Assembly (NCBI GenBank): GCA_025922755.1
Contig: JAICHE010000017.1
Span: forward strand, 1 to 12,629
Origin: Nitrososphaeraceae archaeon
GTDB lineage: Archaea > Thermoproteota > Nitrososphaeria > Nitrososphaerales > Nitrosopumilaceae
Direction: 5' to 3'
Length of the DNA stretch: 12,629 nt
Below the pieces are notes generated by a model. The model ran no database searches. It saw nothing but the letters and a program-made list of their open reading frames with translations, and was not told the DNA's origin. The position numbers and the translations under genes were made by a program. Below, one piece after another: positions 6,026 to 12,181 of the stretch (positions are counted from its first letter, which is position 1; each line of letters opens with the position of its first letter).

Positions 6026-7171
6026 TTAATCTGAAATCATTTCTTGATTCTTGTGTCTTCTGTATTTTTTGAATAGTATTGTGGCTGAAATCAGGGTAGC
6101 AGCAAGGCCTCCTAATAGTGGAGGAATCAATGTGAATGAACTTTCTTCGTTGATCATGATATTTGTAAACTGATACACCGTAGGATACAATGCAACTAGA
6201 ACAACTATTCTTAGAATATCACTAATTTGCCGTGGTACTCCTCCCATCCAATTACTAAGTAAAATTCCTGAAAATATTGCACCAAGACCAATCCACAAGA
6301 TAGGCAATGCTCCAGAAACAAACTGTCCGATAATTACCTTGTTTGAAAAGATTGAAAGAATTTCTGTTTCTGATTCTAAAATATTTTCATCTATTGCATT
6401 TATTCCAGCCGGTACTGATGATAACATCAACAATATTCCAGCAACCATGGTGAAGATTCGAATAAAGCCCATCGGTGTTGGTTTTGCCCAATTTGACCAA
6501 GCTCTATCAATATCAAATGCTCTTATCATAAAGGCGCCACCAAGAATACTAACTAGTACAGCTGTGATTTCTGCAGTATACCCAAATACTGTTGCAACTC
6601 CTCCTATCAACAAAAGAATTCCTGGAACTCCAAGGAAAAATTTTGAATATTTTGAATCATATGCAATCATCTTTAGATATTTTCCAAAAACTGCATAAGA
6701 ATACTCTACACTTCTACTTACTTTCATTACTACTCGCTGAACTGAGATTACTGGAAGGATGTTTTGGATTACTGGAATAACACTTTCATCATCTTCTCCA
6801 TCTGAAACAATTACAGCACCGTTTGCAGGAAATACTTCTAAGACCTTTTTTGCCTCTTCAAGTATTTTTTCATCGGCTTGAACTCCTCTACTCTTAACTC
6901 CGGCAATCGTTATGACTTCGGCTTGGTAACCTTTGCTGATTAAATCTTCATAAGTCTTAATTGCAGCAAAAATGGAATTCGAATCTGCATCTTCTGGGTC
7001 CTCCAAAGCTAATCTCTGTGCTGCTTCAATGCATGCATCTCTTCCAATTACAGGTGTAATTATTCCTGCTTTTTCTCCAACATCGTTGTCTCTGTCAATA
7101 CAGATTACCAAAAGCTTGTTGGATGTAGATGCACTAACATCTTTCTCAACTTTGTTGGAGTTTTGAGACAT
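6026..7171 (-). CDS. DUF373 family membrane protein
   Basis: A 381-residue archaeal protein with a soluble N-terminal DUF373 domain and a membrane C-terminal half. Residues 19-30 (KLLVICIDRDND) start a Rossmann-like strand ending in acidic residues, followed by VGEKAGIITPVIGRD (31-45). VIVSDGEDDE (120-129) is a second acidic loop, and DRDND together with DGEDDE could form a metal site. SVQRVVMKVSRSVEYSYAV (143-161) links to about six membrane segments (roughly 178-196, 200-217, 236-257, 282-305, 317-337 and 347-367), ending in a basic tail KKYRRHK. The family is widespread in archaea with no proven function. The 18-residue N-terminus before the domain is polar. ATG at 7171 has a TATA-like element about 27 bp upstream. 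It lies directly upstream of uppS, so a link to lipid-carrier or envelope work is possible but unproven. Confidence 0.88.
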   Translation of the reverse strand: MSQNSNKVEKDVSASTSNKLLVICIDRDNDVGEKAGIITPVIGRDACIEAAQRLALEDPEDADSNSIFAAIKTYEDLISKGYQAEVITIAGVKSRGVQADEKILEEAKKVLEVFPANGAVIVSDGEDDESVIPVIQNILPVISVQRVVMKVSRSVEYSYAVFGKYLKMIAYDSKYSKFFLGVPGILLLIGGVATVFGYTAEITAVLVSILGGAFMIRAFDIDRAWSNWAKPTPMGFIRIFTMVAGILLMLSSVPAGINAIDENILESETEILSIFSNKVIIGQFVSGALPILWIGLGAIFSGILLSNWMGGVPRQISDILRIVVLVALYPTVYQFTNIMINEESSFTLIPPLLGGLAATLISATILFKKYRRHKNQEMISD

Positions 7172-7192
7172 TCTTTATATAATTACAGAATT

Positions 7193-7202
7193 GCTTTTTA
7201 AC
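7193..7202 (-). promoter_or_regulatory. TATA box of the DUF373 gene
   Basis: On the minus strand GTTAAAAAGC is centred about 27 bp before the ATG at 7171, fitting a leaderless transcript that could run through uppS and the Nudix gene. Confidence 0.45.
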
Positions 7203-7242
7203 GATTTCCAACTACTCAAAATATTATAATTCGGTCTTGAGC

Positions 7243-7740
7243 CTACTTTGGCCGAGAATTATCTGATAATTCGGCTAACCTCTCTGATTCTGTTTTGAGG
7301 GAATTGATTTTTTCTAATGTTTCTGCAAATTGGTCGGTTTTACCCTCTTTTACCAAGTTAGCATAAACTTTAGTCTCAGTAACATAGGAGTTGAAGTTTT
7401 TCAAAGAATCCATATAGCTAATGTAGCTTTCTTGCCATTCAGTCGGTGGTTTTGATGTTACAAATTCACTTATCTTAGAGGTGACTTGTGATGATGTAAC
7501 ATCTGCTATCTGTATGTACTCGCCTGGAGATATTGATTCGTCTTTTAGATTTTGAAATTCTGTGGTTATGGTGTCATCCATGATGGAGCGGATTTCTTTT
7601 ACACCGTCCAGATAATTTTCATGATCTGATATTACAAATGATATTTGGTTTTCTTGGGGGATCATCCACAAAAGAAAACTAGCTGCTGTAATTGCAGCTA
7701 AAATTATGATAGTTACTGCAACCCCTTTTTTTGATGCCAT
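7243..7740 (-). CDS. Membrane-anchored extracytoplasmic protein, unknown function
   Basis: A 165-residue protein with a short basic N-terminus (MASKKG), one hydrophobic segment at about 7-26 (VAVTIIILAAITAASFLLWM) and a hydrophilic remainder, so it is probably anchored once in the membrane with about 138 residues outside. There is no lipobox cysteine and no cysteine at all. The outer part is helical: residues 42-70, 85-98, 103-128 and 130-160 are amphipathic and the last stretch (FAETLEKINSLKTESERLAE) looks coiled-coil-like. I do not recognise a family. The start is ATG at 7740 with GTTATAAAC about 28 bp upstream. The 71-bp gap to the DUF373 gene contains that gene's own promoter, so joint transcription is uncertain. 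Confidence 0.65.
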   Translation of the reverse strand: MASKKGVAVTIIILAAITAASFLLWMIPQENQISFVISDHENYLDGVKEIRSIMDDTITTEFQNLKDESISPGEYIQIADVTSSQVTSKISEFVTSKPPTEWQESYISYMDSLKNFNSYVTETKVYANLVKEGKTDQFAETLEKINSLKTESERLAELSDNSRPK

Positions 7741-7763
7741 TTTGAGGATTTTACAATTAGGGT

Positions 7764-7772
7764 GTTTATAAC
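7764..7772 (-). promoter_or_regulatory. TATA box of the membrane-anchored protein gene
   Basis: On the minus strand GTTATAAAC is centred about 28 bp before the ATG at 7740. A second AT-rich candidate (TATAAAAATT) lies at 7777-7786. Confidence 0.4.
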
Positions 7773-7818
7773 TGGTAATTTTTATAGATATTATATTCTA
7801 CATTTAAAAAATTAAAAA

Positions 7819-7869
7819 AAATAATAAGATTGGTAATCATTATCAGAAATAATAAAGATTTTTCATTAT
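7819..7869. repeat. Imperfect AT-rich direct repeat
   Basis: Two adjacent units share AAATAATAAGATT (7819-7831) with AAATAATAAAGATT (7847-7860), each followed a few bases later by TCATTAT (7837-7843 and 7863-7869). The period is about 26-28 bp. It lies in the 252-bp divergent intergenic region. AT-rich DNA makes such similarity cheap, but the two-part match in the same order is more than a single shared word. Confidence 0.4.
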
Positions 7870-7905
7870 TTTTTGCATTTTTTTATAATTTCTCTTTCCT
7901 AAACG

Positions 7906-7922
7906 GGTGAAAAATTTACACC
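7906..7922. promoter_or_regulatory. Imperfect palindrome, possible operator
   Basis: GGTGAAAAATTTACACC is a 17-bp dyad with GGTG/CACC arms and AAA/TTT inner arms around a central base; only one pair is mismatched. It lies about 70 bp before the DUF5679 start and upstream of its TATA-like box, a position suited to an activator or repressor. No regulator is identified. Confidence 0.35.
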
Positions 7923-7960
7923 TATCTAGCCTGTAGTTAAATAATTTTCACAGCCTCTGC

Positions 7961-7970
7961 CTAAATACAA
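7961..7970 (+). promoter_or_regulatory. TATA-like box of the DUF5679 gene
   Basis: CTAAATACAA is centred 28 bp before the ATG at 7993. No Shine-Dalgarno is seen, so a leaderless or very short-leader transcript is likely. Confidence 0.4.
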
Positions 7971-7992
7971 CCAAGTTTGAGTTTGTTTTAGA

Positions 7993-8139
7993 ATGGTAGA
8001 AGCATATTGCGTAAAATGCAGAGCTAAAAGGGAAATAAAAAATCCTAAAGAAACTAAACTAAAGAATGGACGACCAGCTGTAAAAGGCACATGTCCAGAA
8101 TGTGGAACTAACGTTTTCCGAATAGGAAAAATGGAATAA
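7993..8139 (+). CDS. DUF5679 zinc-ribbon protein
   Basis: A 48-residue gene, short enough to be missed by length cut-offs. It encodes MVEAYCVKCRAKREIKNPKE, then a basic middle TKLKNGRPAVKG, then TCPECGTNVFRIGKME. Cysteines 6, 9, 34 and 37 form a CxxC...CxxC zinc ribbon, and the KNGRPAVKGTCPECGTxxFRIG pattern is the DUF5679 signature. Related domains occur as stand-alone archaeal proteins and at the C-terminus of some bacterial topoisomerases, suggesting nucleic-acid contact; the role here is unknown. The overlapping minus-strand open frame (7926-8156) has no comparable motif. It sits upstream of aIF2-beta with its own promoter and a T5 tract after it. Confidence 0.88.
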   Translation: MVEAYCVKCRAKREIKNPKETKLKNGRPAVKGTCPECGTNVFRIGKME

Positions 8140-8164
8140 TCTTTACAAATCCACACGAACCTTC

Positions 8165-8169
8165 TTTTT
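8165..8169 (+). terminator. T5 tract after DUF5679 gene
   Basis: TTTTT lies about 25 bp after the TAA at 8137-8139 and before the aIF2-beta promoter region, consistent with a weak poly-T terminator separating the two genes. It is short, so it may be chance. Confidence 0.25.
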
Positions 8170-8178
8170 CAAAAACCC

Positions 8179-8186
8179 ATATAGGG
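8179..8186 (+). promoter_or_regulatory. TATA-like box of the aIF2-beta gene
   Basis: CATATAGG is centred about 25 bp before the ATG at 8208. It is a weaker match than the other boxes in the window, but the spacing is the same. Confidence 0.35.
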
Positions 8187-8207
8187 CTGGTCATGCAAAA
8201 TTAGTAC

Positions 8208-8627
8208 ATGACTAAGGCAGAGTACGAAAAATTACTCAAACGTATCCAAGATAAAATTGGTGATACAAAGGAAACCACTGCTAGATTTGAATTACCAGTA
8301 GTCGATGTGATGTGGGAAGGTCAAAAGACTTACCTGCGTAATTTCTCAGAATTTCCAAAGGTTTTGCGAAGAGATCCTGATAAAGTATTACAATACCTCT
8401 CAAAAGAATTTGCGGTTCCGGCAGAAAGACTTGGAGACAAAGCCATGTTCGTTGGAAAAAGGGCTCCAGAAGACTTTACACGTCTCTTTCAAATTTATGT
8501 TAAAGATTATCTTGAATGTCCTACCTGCAAGAGTCCAGATACCAAAATTGTCAAAGAAAACAGAATTTCATTTTTAATTTGTGAAGCTTGTGGAGCCAAA
8601 TCAACTCTAAAAGGCAAGTATGCATAA
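8208..8627 (+). CDS. Translation initiation factor 2 subunit beta (aIF2-beta)
   Basis: A 139-residue subunit of the archaeal aIF2 trimer that brings initiator tRNA to the small ribosomal subunit. Residues 1-20 form the helix that docks on the gamma subunit. The central alpha/beta domain follows (TYLRNFSEFPKVLRRDPDKV, then LQYLSKEFAVPAERLGDKAM). The C-terminal zinc ribbon has CPTC (Cys104, Cys107) and CEAC (Cys125, Cys128). The length matches archaeal homologues of about 135-140 residues, which lack the eukaryotic lysine-rich N-terminal extension. ATG at 8208 fits the family start. The TAA stop shares one base with the DUF424 start (TAATG), so the two genes form a translationally linked pair. 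Confidence 0.96.
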   Translation: MTKAEYEKLLKRIQDKIGDTKETTARFELPVVDVMWEGQKTYLRNFSEFPKVLRRDPDKVLQYLSKEFAVPAERLGDKAMFVGKRAPEDFTRLFQIYVKDYLECPTCKSPDTKIVKENRISFLICEACGAKSTLKGKYA

Positions 8628-8923
8628 TGCAATTCTCAATTAAAACTACCGACTATCAAAAAAATCTGATGTTAAACATCTGCGATGCTGAACTACTTGG
8701 AAAAAAAATTGTAGAAAATGAACTAAACATGACCATTAGTGAAAGCTATTATGGTGAAAAATTAGTTGAACACGAAGAAGCTCGAACTCTTCTAAAAAAT
8801 GCTTCAATTATCAATATGGTTGGAAAAAAAACAATTTCTCTTTCATTGGAATTGGGTGTTGGAAATGAAAATGGTGTAAAAAAAATCGGCGGTGTTCCAT
8901 TTCTCATTGTTTTCAAAATGTAA
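8627..8923 (+). CDS. DUF424 family protein
   Basis: A 98-residue protein starting with ATG at 8627, overlapping the aIF2-beta stop by one base. A longer reading from 8588 would run 13 codons into aIF2-beta and add residues not expected for the family. Recognisable DUF424 features are CDAELLGKKI (18-27), MTISESYYGEKLVEHEEAR (34-52), LLKNASIINMVGKKTISLSL and the terminal KKIGGVPFLIVF. The family is archaeal, small and often found beside the aIF2-beta gene; no biochemical function is established. The pairing suggests a translation-related role, which is inference. No cysteine cluster beyond Cys18 and no membrane segment is seen. Confidence 0.88.
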   Translation: MQFSIKTTDYQKNLMLNICDAELLGKKIVENELNMTISESYYGEKLVEHEEARTLLKNASIINMVGKKTISLSLELGVGNENGVKKIGGVPFLIVFKM

Positions 8924-8980
8924 TTTCAAATAATACCTTAAACGATAATTTGTTTTAATAAACTAAAAAAGGAAATCAAT

Positions 8981-8989
8981 TTTATATGG
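8981..8989 (+). promoter_or_regulatory. TATA box of the rio1-KH-top6 cluster
   Basis: TTTATATGG is centred about 23-25 bp before the TTG start at 9008, the leaderless distance. The 84-bp gap after DUF424 and this box suggest that rio1, the KH gene and top6B/A begin a separate transcription unit. Confidence 0.5.
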
Positions 8990-9007
8990 TGATGGCAAAT
9001 TAAATCG

Positions 9008-9787
9008 TTGCCAGAAGACATTAGCCGAAAACTAGAATCAAAGCTTGATGCAAAAATATTTTCCAAGTCAAGAAAAAAAACACTTCCGGACGGTTTTAAG
9101 AAAGGCAAGGTTGTCAATGAAGTTTTAGACAAACCAACTGTTATGACACTTTACAAATTAATCACTGATCATATCCTCTCATATGTTAATGGCCCCGTTA
9201 GTGCAGGAAAAGAGTCTGTTTTATTTTGGGCAGTTGATGAAATACAAGAAAATGTTGCACTGAAAATCTATCTTGTAAGTACATCAAATTTTAAAAAAAG
9301 AGAGCCCTATATCCTAGGTGATCCAAGATTTTCAAGACTAAAAAAAGGCACAAAAAATCTTGTCTATCTCTGGGCAAAAAAAGAATTCAGAAACCTATCT
9401 CAATGCTATGATTGTGGAATCCCTGTTCCTAGGCCTGTTTATGTTACAAATAATGTTCTTGTTATGGAATTTGTGGGTGAGGGCGGTGCCCCAGCAAAAT
9501 TATTGTTAGAATCCGAAGTTGATGAAAAAGACTACTTACAAGCCATTACAATAATTAAGAATTTGTATCAATTGGCAAATTTGGTTCATGGTGATTATTC
9601 AGAATATAATATTTTCAAAACCAAAAATGGGCTGGTTCTTTTTGATCTTGGTTCGGCAGTTGATATTAGACATCCCAATTCCCAAGAATTTCTTAAAAGA
9701 GATATTAATAACATAAACCGATTCTTTTCTAAACGTGGCATTGATGTTAATGATCCAGAAGAAATCCTAGAGGAAATAATATCATGA
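9008..9787 (+). CDS. rio1: RIO-type serine kinase/ATPase, Rio1 group
   Basis: A 259-residue atypical kinase/ATPase acting in late maturation of the small ribosomal subunit. GPVSAGKES (62-70) is the RIO nucleotide-binding loop. Lys86 in VALKIY contacts ATP. TSNFKKREPYILGDPRF (92-108) is the RIO-specific flexible loop, of the Rio1 form. LVMEFVG (151-157) is the hinge. HGDYSEYN (194-201) holds catalytic Asp196 and Asn201. LFDLGSAV (211-218) holds the metal-binding Asp213, which in Rio1/Rio2 can be the phospho-aspartate. It lacks the N-terminal winged helix of Rio2. TTG at 9008 has a TATA box at the right distance, and no in-frame ATG exists before residue 46. Its end overlaps the KH gene by ATGA, fitting a shared ribosome-maturation role. 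Confidence 0.94.
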   Translation: MPEDISRKLESKLDAKIFSKSRKKTLPDGFKKGKVVNEVLDKPTVMTLYKLITDHILSYVNGPVSAGKESVLFWAVDEIQENVALKIYLVSTSNFKKREPYILGDPRFSRLKKGTKNLVYLWAKKEFRNLSQCYDCGIPVPRPVYVTNNVLVMEFVGEGGAPAKLLLESEVDEKDYLQAITIIKNLYQLANLVHGDYSEYNIFKTKNGLVLFDLGSAVDIRHPNSQEFLKRDINNINRFFSKRGIDVNDPEEILEEIIS

Positions 9788-10356
9788 GTTTTGAGAAATT
9801 AATTAGAATTCCAAATGATCGAATTGCGGTATTGATTGGCAAATCGGGAAGCGTCAAATCTAAAATTGAAGAAATTTGTCATGTTACTTTGGATATTGAC
9901 GGAAGTACTGGAGAAGTTTGGATACGGTCCAATGATGATGTTGAAAAAATTCAACCATTCAAAGCAATGGAAATTGTAACTGCAATCAGTAGAGGTTTTT
10001 CTCCAGAAAATGCACTCACTTTGATTAAAGGTGAAAATGCTTTACATGTTATTGATTTACGTGAATTTGGAGGAAAATCTACTTCAAATATTGAAAGAAT
10101 TAAAGGGAGATTAATTGGAGAAAGTGGTAAGGCCAGACGGAATATGGAAAATTTAACTGGAACTTTAATCTCCGTATATGGAAAGACCGTTTCAATAATT
10201 GGTGATACCAACAAACTACGTTTGGCAGTAGATGCAATTTCCTCGATTTCTAGTGGAAGTATGCATGGAGCAGTTTACAACAAATTAGAAACTGCCAACA
10301 GAAAAGTAAAAGAAGAAAGAATGAAGCTATGGGAAGATCAAAATGTCTTCGATTAA
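9784..10356 (+). CDS. KH-domain RNA-binding protein, Dim2/Pno1-like
   Basis: A 190-residue protein with two KH modules. The first spans about 5-70 with loop GKSG (19-22) in IAVLIGKSGSVKSKIEE. The second spans about 88-155 with loop GESG (112-115) in GRLIGESGKARRNMENLTG. This is the archaeal relative of eukaryotic Pno1/Dim2, which binds the 3' end of small-subunit rRNA and works with Rio1 and Nob1. The basic tail (NRKVKEERMKLWEDQ) could contact RNA. ATG at 9784 overlaps the rio1 stop (ATGA), and the end overlaps top6B by 14 bp. The gene order Rio1 then KH is widely shared in archaea and supports a joint role in 30S maturation. Confidence 0.92.
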   Translation: MSFEKLIRIPNDRIAVLIGKSGSVKSKIEEICHVTLDIDGSTGEVWIRSNDDVEKIQPFKAMEIVTAISRGFSPENALTLIKGENALHVIDLREFGGKSTSNIERIKGRLIGESGKARRNMENLTGTLISVYGKTVSIIGDTNKLRLAVDAISSISSGSMHGAVYNKLETANRKVKEERMKLWEDQNVFD

Positions 10357-12181
10357 AGAAAAATTCAACCAAATCTCACCCAGTGAGTTCTTTTATAGAA
10401 ATAGAGATCTTGCTGGCTTTAGTAACCCTACTAGATCCTTATACACAGCAGTAAGAGAATTTGTCGAAAACGGGCTTGATGCCTGTGATCAAAAGGGTAT
10501 TCTTCCAGACATTCACTTGGCTATCAAGGCAGTAGATCCTGACAAACCAGATCCTAAACCCTATATTCTAACTGTTAAGGACAATGGTCCTGGAATTGAA
10601 TCAAAACATGTCCCTTTAGCATTTGGTACTGTTCTTTATGGTTCAAAGTTTGGATTAAAACAAGCAAGAGGAATGTTTGGACTAGGTGCCACAATGGCAA
10701 TTTTGTATGGACAAATAACAACAAACAAGCCAGTAACTGTAAAAAGTTCGACTGATGGAAAAACTTCTGAAGAATATGAAATGCTATTAGATATTCAAAA
10801 AAACAAACCTGTTATTTTGAAACACAAAACAAAAGAAGTTTCAAAACAAGGTTTGTCAGTAAGTATCTTTTTGGAAGGTGATTACTCCAAAGCAGGTGCA
10901 AAAATAAGAGATTATGTTTATCAAACATCTCTTATCACTCCATATGCAACAATCACCTTTGATGATCCAAAAGGAGAGAAGTACCATTATCCAAGAATAA
11001 TTAAAACAATGCCAAAACCTCCAACCATCATTCGACCACATCCCTATGGAATTGACGTTGAAACAATTAGACGAATGATTGTTGAATCACAATTTGAAAT
11101 TCCAACTATTGATGATGCAATGATTGAAAAAGTTAGAAAAGACTTGGGACTATCAAAAAAGAATCTTAGTTTTACTGCAATAATGGCAAAAGCTAAAAGT
11201 CGTTGGAAAAATCTTTCAAGACAAGTGAGAGTTGTAATTGCATTGATGTCATTTCTAAAAATGGATTTTGATAAACTAAGTAAAATTAGAATTGAAGACA
11301 TTGATGTACCAAATAAAAAATTATTTTATTGGGATTTTGGTGATTCTCAATCTAAATCAGTTGATATGGATCCGGAGAGCCAATACTATAGACAACTAAC
11401 AAATACTGTTCAAGGTGAAACATTGACTTCATTTTTGAATAAGAGGTTTCAAAGAGTAGGTCCAACAACTGCAGTAAAATTTGCAGAATTTGCCGGATTC
11501 AAGCCTGAAAAACGCATCGGATCCATGACTAACCAAGAACTGGTACAACTCAGTGATGCCTTGCAAAAATTCGATGATTTCATGTCTCCTGATCCTAGTT
11601 GCCTTGCTCCCTTGGGAGAAGAACCTCTAGAGAAAGGAATGAGAAAATTTTTCAATCCTGATTTCCTTGCAGTTATTCAAAGAAATGCTTCAGCCTACTC
11701 TGGGTTCCCATTCATTGTGGAAATGGGAATAGCTTATGGGGGCGATATTTCAACAAGAGGAATCAAGGTCTACAGGTATGCAAATAGAATTCCATTGTTG
11801 TATGATGAAGGAAGTGACGTTGTGTTAAAGGTTGTAAATGACATTGATTGGAGTAGGTACAAGGCTAAAGGTGATCCTCCATTAGTTATCGTGTCACACA
11901 TTTGCTCTACAAGAATTCCATACAAGACTGTTGGAAAAGAAAATGTTGCAGATAGACAAGAAATAGAAAAGGAATTGAAACTGGCAATTCAGTTTATTGC
12001 AAGAAAACTTTCTGTCTTCATGAATAAGAAGGGTCAGGCAGAGGCTGCAAAAAAGAGAGCAAATCTGTATGCAAAATACATTCCATTAATTGCTCAGTTC
12101 TGCACTGAACTGGCAGGAAAGAAAAAAGAACCAAATATACAAAAAATATTACAAGAGGAGAAACCGATAGAAAATGAGTAA
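10343..12181 (+). CDS. top6B: DNA topoisomerase VI subunit B
   Basis: A 612-residue ATPase subunit of the type IIB topoisomerase that passes one duplex through another to relax and decatenate DNA. The GHKL fold shows REFVENGLDACD (38-49, with catalytic-base Glu42 and metal-binding Asn43), DNGPGI (80-85) and GMFGLGATMA (110-119, ATP lid). A helix-two-turn-helix and transducer region follow. The segment around 370-410, TTAVKFAEFAGFKPEKRIGS followed by MTNQELVQLSDAL, is the H2TH part, and GIKVYRYANRIPLLYDEGSD with its Arg/Tyr pattern belongs to the transducer. The final lysine-rich tail links to the subunit A interface. The start ATG at 10343 overlaps the KH gene by 14 bp, and the end overlaps top6A by 8 bp, so the genes are tightly coupled. 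Confidence 0.96.
   Translation: MSSIKEKFNQISPSEFFYRNRDLAGFSNPTRSLYTAVREFVENGLDACDQKGILPDIHLAIKAVDPDKPDPKPYILTVKDNGPGIESKHVPLAFGTVLYGSKFGLKQARGMFGLGATMAILYGQITTNKPVTVKSSTDGKTSEEYEMLLDIQKNKPVILKHKTKEVSKQGLSVSIFLEGDYSKAGAKIRDYVYQTSLITPYATITFDDPKGEKYHYPRIIKTMPKPPTIIRPHPYGIDVETIRRMIVESQFEIPTIDDAMIEKVRKDLGLSKKNLSFTAIMAKAKSRWKNLSRQVRVVIALMSFLKMDFDKLSKIRIEDIDVPNKKLFYWDFGDSQSKSVDMDPESQYYRQLTNTVQGETLTSFLNKRFQRVGPTTAVKFAEFAGFKPEKRIGSMTNQELVQLSDALQKFDDFMSPDPSCLAPLGEEPLEKGMRKFFNPDFLAVIQRNASAYSGFPFIVEMGIAYGGDISTRGIKVYRYANRIPLLYDEGSDVVLKVVNDIDWSRYKAKGDPPLVIVSHICSTRIPYKTVGKENVADRQEIEKELKLAIQFIARKLSVFMNKKGQAEAAKKRANLYAKYIPLIAQFCTELAGKKKEPNIQKILQEEKPIENE

Noticed and set aside
7926..8156. Minus-strand open frame of 76 codons
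   Set aside because: It covers the DUF5679 gene, which has a clear zinc-ribbon signature on the plus strand; the minus frame has none.
8588..8626. Upstream extension of DUF424 to an earlier ATG
   Set aside because: It would overlap aIF2-beta by about 40 bp and add a sequence outside the DUF424 domain; the ATG at 8627 with the TAATG junction fits better.
8986..9003. Mini reading frame MVMAN before rio1
   Set aside because: Only five codons, and it lies on and just after the TATA box; if the rio1 mRNA is leaderless it would not be transcribed.
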